Made by a program: the position numbers and the translations under genes. The notes below the pieces were generated by a model. The model did no database searches and had not been told where the DNA came from. It was given only the letters and a program-made list of their open reading frames with translations. A stretch of 64,000 nt of DNA from Quercus robur (Eukaryota; Streptophyta; Magnoliopsida; Fagales; Fagaceae): NCBI RefSeq assembly GCF_932294415.1, contig NC_065538.1, forward strand, positions 23,833,957 to 23,897,956. The letters run 5' to 3'. Position 1 is the first letter of the stretch, and each line of letters opens with the position of its first letter. Positions 57,201 through 64,000 of the stretch are shown in pieces.

Positions 57201-60200
57201 TAGTGAAAATACCTGTTAAAATTTAAAAATTCCTTAGCTGACATTAGGTGTGACAAAAACAATGCATCTCTAGTCTCCCTGAAGCACCTCTGAAGAATTG
57301 TTCTTAAATATTTCTCTGGCCTTTTAGATGCTTGATTTGATAAAGAAGAAACCCCAATTCAAGTAACCATATTATGTAACTAATAAGTCTTTCCATTTGA
57401 ATCACAGATATAGCTTGCTTAAAAATTTTCTGGATACAAGTTGAACAATGTATGTGGAGCCACAGTGCTACACTCGCCTTGGGGGGGGGGGGGGGGTGGG
57501 GGGGATGACCTTTAGATTCATATTTGAGTTGGATGGTTGTTCATTATAGTTTGTTCTTATCATAGCAATGACCTTTAGATTTTGTCATTATTTTTTGGTG
57601 CCAATGAGCTCTAGCTCAAATGACACGTCCTCACTTTGTAAGAGCAAGGAGTGTGTGGTTGTAGGTTCAATACTTACAGTGTATATATAACTTACCAATA
57701 AAAAAAGCTTGTTTGTCTCTTCCTTTTTCTCTAGTCTTTTTGTGGTTTTTAGGATTTTCCATTTGGCTTTGTTTTTGCTAATGACGCTATTTACCTTTCA
57801 TGTTACAGGCACAGATGCGGGATTTGGCAGGTTTTGTTGAGACAAGACAGAAACTTCTGTCTCTGAAACCAAATCATCGCATGAATTGGATTGGATTTTC
57901 TGTTGCCCATCATTTAAACTCAAAGTATGATTCGATCCTTGGATTTGCAATTTTCTGTTGCCCATCATTTTGTACAGTTTTTCATTCTTATGCCTGTTAA
58001 TAGTATTACATTATGAATTCTTATTATCTTCTTCTACTGTTCCACCAAAATGGTGGTTACCGTAATTTAATGATAATTACGTAATATTAGTTAATTTGCG
58101 TGTGTTGAATATGATTTTTAATTCATTAAATCAGAATCAGCTTCCCTTCATTGTAGTAGCATCAATTTCATTGTATGTATCCTCATCTATTTACAGTATG
58201 GCGGATATCTATTCAAGTTGTTTAATGTCTTGAATTGGAATTTCTGTGACCACATATTTCTCTTCCGCTGCTTTCTCATGCTTTTCCTTTTAAAATTTGC
58301 TTTATCTGCTCAGTGTAACATAATCAGCTGTCGACAGAGGAGAGCGTACATATCCAATTTGTCATTAAATCCATGCAGACATGACATTTATCAATGTGAT
58401 TTAAATGTAGTGAGAATGTAATTAAAGGATTGACTGCTTGAACTCACTCAAAAGAAATCTGAACAAATTTTTCCACATGTGGATGCCTGGATGATCTTGC
58501 TGCATGTGGCAAACTCTTCTCTGATAGGGTGCTCATTTATCTGGCACAAGAATCTTAAGGAGAATTTTATTAAGGAAAGCCAGCTTTTCTCTCCTTTCTT
58601 TTGTGATATTGATGGTTCCTTATTAACTTTCTTTTGATAGGTAAATGCAACATACATGCTACACGGGATTGAACCCGGAGAATTCTTTATTTATGGGGAT
58701 GATTTCTTTTGGCAACTATGCTGATTAGATACCCAGTTGGGCTTGTTGTATTGTTGGTAGCTAATTTATCTTTATTTTTTTAAACCTTTGATAGAAGAAG
58801 TTTGATCAAGTTATTTCACCTTTGTAACTCCTGGATTTACACACCTGTGATCCATTAAATTTTTTTTTTTGTGCTCCAGTTCTATGAAGTGATATTTTAG
58901 GTCCTGGATTGATTGAATACCCTAAACAAACATTTTTTGTTTATGTATCAGTCCGTCAAAAGCAGTTGAAATTCTAGAAGCATATGAAGGGACGCTAGAA
59001 GACGATCATCCTCCAGACAATGAACGTTGTGAGCATGGGGAAATGCTCTTGTACAAGGTATGATTGCTTTTGACATACATTATTTATTGGTAACTACATA
59101 GGCACCTGGTGGTTCTTGAACCCTTCACCTTACTCTTACAAGAGAGAGGAGGTGCCATTTGATCTAGAGCTCATATGTTTAGATTTCCTTTTTCACTTGT
59201 TTGATGCCTGCTTCCTGATTTAGATTTGTACATATAGTGGTTTGATGTTATTTAATGATGATGATGATGATCATTATCTTTATTATTTCTTATTATTATT
59301 CTATTTTTTTTGATAAGTAAGAAGAGAATATTATTAATAAAAGAAAAGCAAGAGAAACACAAAGAGTTCACGGTAGTGAACAATGGAAAGAAAGAAACAA
59401 CAAGACAAAAGCAACCCCTAATCTATTCTAATAGAAGAAATAAAATCTATTAGGGTAGAACAATCTGAGAAATAAAATTTATAAGGGTAGAACAAAAGCA
59501 ACCCCTATGTTGAACACTCCTAGTGCCTAGTGCCTTTTGTTGAGAGGTAAGAATGTTTTCTTGAAAGTGTATGTCCAGTGACCTTGAAGCTGTTTCTTTG
59601 TGACATTATTTTCGAAAACATTGCAATCACAAATTCAGTTCATTGGTTTGACCTTTTATGTCTCATGTATATTTTTCATATACATTTTTAATAAGTAATG
59701 GTATTTTAATTAAATTAGTTTACTTCATGTTCACGATTATGAACACAAAGTAACTTAAAAAGTTACAAAGAATTTACACAAAAGTGAAGTGAATATTTGA
59801 ACTTGAGAATGGAGTTTTCATGTGTAAAATCCCATGCACAAGACCAATTAAATAAAGTTTGAATCAACGAGGATTCCAACTGATCTTTGTATCTTCAAAA
59901 GTGTGGATATTACCTTCCCTCAATATCCACATCAAACATAGTAGAATAAGATTCCAAACATTGAAAAGTGACTTTCAAACCAAATCCTCCATCCAAATCA
60001 CAGTTTTGCCATTGATTTTGGCAACACTCAATGATTCCCAAACACCTATGCCCCACAAAATATTGGCAACATCACAATGGAGTAGTAAATGGTCCGTTGT
60101 TTCCCCCTTACATTGGTACATACAGCACTAGCCAACTAAAGAGACCTCTTTTGGGAAGGCTCTGAAAGACACCCTCTTTAGGGCCTTAACACACTAAGTT

Positions 60201-62581
60201 CTCTTCCATGAGAATGGAATAACATTGGTACCTCAGACAACATTATAATAGGAATGAGCATCCTATCGCACCCCTCTGGCTAGACAAGGCTAAATATAAC
60301 TGCGGCATCTTTGTCAACTGAGCACATTTACAAGTTAGGGTACAAATCCTCTCTTTTAGAGAATGGTGTTCACTCCATTTATCGTGCTAGATCCTTGCTT
60401 GTGTGTCATCCCCTTCATTGACGGTCCCATTTTGAAAGGAAAGAACCAGATTGGATACTACGCTGACACTGATGAGTCCCTCAGCTTGGTTTTGAAATCC
60501 AGCCAACAACCCCCCCCCTCTCCCCCTACATTAAAGCTATCACCCGCTGCCATAAGTGTGTATCTTCATTTGCAAAGAATCATGACCATTTCCCCATAAG
60601 GCATGATTAAAGCTCCCAATTTTCCTAACCCCAAGTGACCTTCAGCAATGGGTGAACAAACAAAATTCCATCCCACCAAAGAGCATTTGGACTACTCTTC
60701 TGAGGCACCCACAAGAAATATCTATGTATTCTCTCTATTGTATTTGCCACAAACATGAAAATAGTTAATAAAGATAGATAATATGTCGGTAAGCTTGAAA
60801 GTGTACTCTTCAACAATTTTAGCCTCCCTCCCTTTGGCAAAGTAGTCTCTTCCAACCAGGCAGTCTACGTTCCCTTCTCTAAGATAGGATTCAACACAGA
60901 ATGTGCCTTAAAGGGGGGACGGGGACCCAATGGCATTACCAGGTAATTCATCAGCAGGTTCCCAATTTACAGCATAGTATATCTGCTAATTATGTTACCC
61001 ACATTACCTATACCTATAGGGACCACTTCAGTCTTGCCTAGGCTAACTTTAAAATCTGTAACAGCTTCAAAGCAATTCATCACCATTCTGATATAAAGAA
61101 TTTGTTTAATATTCACATCACAAAATAAAATGGTATCGTCAGCAAATAAGAGATGGGAGATACTTAGCCCCTTGACAGCAGGTCCTGCCTGGAATCCTGT
61201 AATAAAACCCCCTCCGCAGTTTTCTTCAGCATGACGCAACAAATACATAACTAGTATAAAGAGCAGTGGGGATAATGGGTCACCTTGTTGTAACCGTCAA
61301 GGGGTGCTAAAAAAGCTAGAAGGGGAACAGTTTTATAGAACTTAGAAATGGACTGTAGAAAACTAGAAATACATGCAGGAGACCAACTCCACTTCTCACC
61401 ACCATTCTACACAATAGATAAAGTTTTGCATTCCAACTTCTCCACTTCTTGCTAAACCCCATTCTGTAAGTGTATGAGCACCACACCCAAATGTATGTTG
61501 CACTTCTAGTTTCTGTAATCTCTTTGCATGCATCCCTTTCTCCTTAACAAAATGGTTTATGTCCTTTTTTTTGAAATTTTAAGTAATTCAGATATCCATT
61601 ATTCTTGAAGCAGTTTGTTCAAGATTAATTGATATTTTTTGGTAAAAAATAAGAAGCATAAATTCTACTGATAGTTGATAGGGTCTTCATTTTATTTTGA
61701 AAGCACGAGGTTCAATTTTTTGTTGACCTGCATAGTTACTTATATAGAAAACAGAACTTTGATTGACAATTCATTCTTAGTTTCTTTAGGAAGACTGATA
61801 GATTGCCATATAGCTTCTAAAATACAGTACGAATATTGGGCAAAAAAGTGGAAAATGGGGTGTGTAGGTTTAACTCACTTATTTCATATTGGCATACTAG
61901 TATCAGGAAAAAAAATTACAGAGCAACATGATATGTTTTCAAGCAGTAGAAAAAACAAAGGGAAAAACCCTGTCGGTGCAAGGTAATATTTTATTGTTAT
62001 GTAATATAAATCTCTGTGAAGTACGGCTTCGTGACACTGATCGTGCCACAGCATATTCTCATATCTAGGGAACCATCTTGTCATCTGGACAGATGGGGCA
62101 ATTGCCCAAGTCAGATACATATCAAGCAATATACAAGTTTTTATCAACTCTTTTTGCATAAAATCTTTGGTTGTTCTCTTACTTTTTCAGGCATGACTAC
62201 TTAGCTTAATATGGATATGACTCTTTACATAAAAATGCTACATTATATGTTTGATGGTTATATTTATATAAATTGTTTGTCCAGATTTCTTTGTTAGAGG
62301 AATGTGGTTTTCTTGAGAGAGCACTTGAAGAGTTACACAAGAAAGAGTTTAAAATTGTGAGTATTGTTATATGTGTTGCTGGGATATTATTACATTATTA
62401 ACTTTAATTGTTGAATATTTGGAGCATCAGATACCAAACATTAATCCTTGCACATGGCTTTCTAGGTTGATAAATTGGTTTATAAAGAGCAAGAGGTTTC
62501 TCTTCTGGTGAAGCTTGGTCGCCTGGAAGAAGCTGAAAAATTGTACCAAGCATTACTTTCCATGAATCCTGACAATTATAG
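54287..62581 (+). CDS. NAA15: NAA15, NatA auxiliary subunit (5' part, 8 exons)
   Basis: NAA15 anchors the catalytic NAA10 on the ribosome, forming NatA, which acetylates nascent N-termini after methionine removal. Coding exons in the window: 54287-54337, 55055-55133, 56340-56422, 56527-56676, 57809-57924, 58952-59057, 62285-62356, 62466-62581; all GT-AG, in phase, 773 nt (257 codons plus 2 nt). The protein opens [20 protein letters not shown] and continues with TPR-type helices: [59 protein letters not shown] then [40 protein letters not shown], and [20 protein letters not shown] ending NPDNYR. Family members are roughly 900 aa, so about 70 percent of the gene lies beyond the window; no ninth exon (expected to start YYEGLQ-like) is seen before 64000. 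Introns carry SINE and LINE insertions, intron 6 being about 3.2 kb because of them. In Arabidopsis the gene is essential for embryo development. Confidence 0.93.
57481..57504 (+). repeat. G-run in NAA15 intron 4
   Basis: Sixteen G, T, eight G, then ATGACC. A second copy of atgacctttagatt lies shortly downstream, so the tract is bounded by a short direct repeat. Confidence 0.8.
57604..57708 (+). mobile_element. tRNA-derived SINE (family B) in NAA15 intron 4
   Basis: aatgagctctagctcaaatg (box-A-like), then acgtcctcactttgtaagag and a taggttcaatac box-B motif, ending in an A-rich segment. Inverse relatives at 59095-59187 and 17249-17330. Confidence 0.65.
57895..57970 (+). repeat. 21-bp exon-end duplication across the exon 5 donor
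   Basis: A 21-base block containing tctgttgcccatcattt, coding in exon 5 (57895-57915), is repeated exactly at 57950-57970 in intron 5, 26 bp past the donor site. Confidence 0.85.
59095..59187 (-). mobile_element. tRNA-derived SINE (family B) in NAA15 intron 6
   Basis: Inverse reading: atgagctctagatcaaatgg, cacctcctctctcttgtaag and agggttcaagaacc (box B). Antisense to the host gene. Confidence 0.65.
59303..61440 (-). mobile_element. 5'-truncated L1 LINE in NAA15 intron 6
   Basis: A T tract followed by gataagtaagaag (59304-59323) is the inverse 3' end. Minus-strand frames show the reverse transcriptase core: [20 protein letters not shown] near 61290-61230, then [19 protein letters not shown] (the catalytic Y/F-ADD motif) and [14 protein letters not shown], and downstream [20 protein letters not shown] with [20 protein letters not shown]. 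Stops and frameshifts show it is inactive. The 5' limit near 61440 is estimated and no target duplication was found. Much of the length of this intron is this element. Confidence 0.85.
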
Positions 62582-62992
62582 GTACTTCTGTAGACACTTT
62601 AAATCTTAAAATTGAAAGCAGCATCTATCTGGTTGAGTTGATTTGATTGAAAAAAATCAATTTTCTTATCAGTTTCTTTTGATTGCCTGTTTGATAATGT
62701 GTAATGAAATTACACTTTTTTCAAAGTACATCTGTTTTAAACTTCACTTTTTTTTAAGGTAAAGCTTTTACAAACTACCTCATTTTCGAAAAGCTGAAAA
62801 TTAGGTTGTACCAAACAGGACCAATAGTGGGATGAGCATTGAAAGTGGCTCATTATGTTGGTTGTTGTTTCTATTGTTAGTGAATTGTTGTTTTTGTAGC
62901 CTACATATGCCTACTTATGATCCATGTACATTTGACAATAATATTTTTTGATTAAGATGTTTTGTTTTCTATTTAGCCATCATGTTTCCTAG

Positions 62993-63016
62993 TCTCTCTC
63001 TCTCTCTCTCTCTCTC
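62993..63016. repeat. (CT)n microsatellite
   Basis: An uninterrupted TC run in NAA15 intron 8. Confidence 0.85.
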
Positions 63017-63419
63017 GTGTTTCTTAAATCTTATTAAGGGAATGAATTGTGGTCGTTGAAGATTTTCTTTAGTAGAAAACTGCGAAGTAATACTTCTCCT
63101 GAAAGACGCAATGTGCTCATTATGCAGTTCATTATTTTGGAGATTAAAATCTGTAGTTGGTATTAGTCCTGTGCCTTTTGATGCAATCCACATAGTTTGA
63201 TGTAGAGAACAAGAGCTTGTGAAGGGATATTAATTAGCAAGAACACCCACTACTTTCCTAAAACAAAGGAGAAAAAAAGCCATACATTTGTTTGAAATTT
63301 CATTTTATACTTATTAAAAAAAAACTGCTGTTACAACTTTTGAAAGCCTTAAATTAGATATCAGAATGTTGCAGTGGCAAAGTCACAATTGCGATCACTA
63401 ATTTAGAAATATAATGCAT

Positions 63420-63600
63420 AGTTTTAAGAACTGGACCTGACCAGCTGGTCTGACTCCTCAGTTCAACTGTGAAATGGGACATATCCCATTCCAGTCCACA
63501 TACAAAAACCAGAAAAGTTAAAAAACTGGTCAAAACTTGGAACAGGAACCAGTTGATTGATTTTGACATTTTTTTAATAATTGTTGAATTTTTTTTTAAC
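63420..63600. mobile_element. Fragment related to the inner hAT-like element (28205-29419)
   Basis: tagttttaagaactggacctgaccagctggt resembles ggttttaaaaaccggaccggaccggctggt (each given only as a pattern here), followed by a similar ggttcaa/gttcaac order. The other end is not seen before the window closes. Confidence 0.4.
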
Positions 63601-64000
63601 TTACCCTTACATGCAGTTCTTCTTTAATAAAGGAGTAAATGGCCAAGCAACAAAAGAATGTTAAGCCCATTAAAAAACTTGCCCATACATTCAATGTTTA
63701 CAATTCTTGATGGAGTGGTATTTATAGAGGAATACCAGTAAGACTTTCATTTCTCCAGTGTGGGACTTTCAATAAGACTTTCTCAGAGAAGAACAAGTTC
63801 CACATGGAAAAAGAAGTTGATATTATGAATGTCTTTGACTAATAAATGAGCCACTCTACCCCTTTGTCTTTCATTCTTTATGTGTAAAAATTCTTATATT
63901 GGAAAATTTATATGATAATTGACAAGAAGTAAGTCTTTATAGATATCTTTCCTAAGTGATTAAACTCCATACACCCCTGTACGTTCAGATTTACAATATC

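Noticed and set aside
58640..58690. tRNA-like gattgaacccggag motif
   Set aside because: A single B-box-like string without acceptor, D or anticodon arms around it.
16901..62581. Functional cluster of CENP-C, XRCC1 and NAA15
   Set aside because: The genes are separated by 10-13 kb of transposons, lie on different strands and belong to unrelated pathways; proximity is most simply chance synteny.
1..64000. CRISPR arrays, operons, bacterial promoters, centromeric satellite or telomere repeats
   Set aside because: None is present. No regularly spaced short repeats, no high-copy satellite, and the gene structure is plainly eukaryotic. The presence of the CENP-C gene does not imply a centromere here.

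Overview
This is plant nuclear DNA. It is AT-rich and intron-rich, with plant-type splice sites, and most of it is transposon debris. Three protein-coding genes with clear plant orthologues and one tRNA gene are supported. The repeat styles (tRNA-derived SINEs, RNase-H-bearing L1 LINEs, TTA-flanked Harbinger-like elements, hAT elements with 8-bp duplications) fit a woody eudicot. My guess is Fagales (for example an oak or chestnut relative), but that is recall-based inference.

Layout. 1-16.8 kb has no supportable gene. It holds a long-TIR Mutator-like element, SINEs, MITEs, an LTR-like block and several local duplications. 16.9-23.7 kb (minus) is the complete 11-exon gene for the inner-kinetochore protein CENP-C (754 aa predicted), which carries an in-frame 231-bp tandem duplication inside its large exon. 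24.2-33.5 kb is a transposon field: a Harbinger-like element carrying a fragment of a NUP214-like nucleoporin gene, a second Harbinger-like element, a three-level nest (SINE in hAT-like in hAT-like), a solo-LTR candidate, and a segmental duplication whose second copy preserves the empty sites of two insertions. A tRNA-Ser(AGA) gene lies at 33.6 kb (minus). 34.5-41.5 kb (plus) is the complete 7-exon gene for plant XRCC1 (392 aa predicted), with a short L1 insertion in intron 3. 42.7-48.0 kb is a decayed minus-strand LINE interrupted by two solo LTRs. 48-53.5 kb is more transposon sequence, including a Harbinger-like element with a possible S40/DUF584 gene fragment. 54.3 kb to the window end (plus) holds the first eight exons of NAA15, the auxiliary subunit of N-terminal acetyltransferase A; the gene runs off the window.

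The three genes do separate housekeeping jobs (chromosome segregation; single-strand-break/base-excision repair and DNA demethylation; co-translational N-terminal acetylation), and nothing suggests a functional cluster. I found no previously undescribed multi-gene system. The most interesting signals are the CENP-C repeat expansion, the gene fragments inside TIR transposons, and a recurring class of very short insertions: a homopolymer plus a few bases, flanked by 9-18-bp direct repeats. These look like LINE insertions cut down to little more than their tail. Exon coordinates were read by hand from splice sites and frame continuity; no alignment or database search was run.
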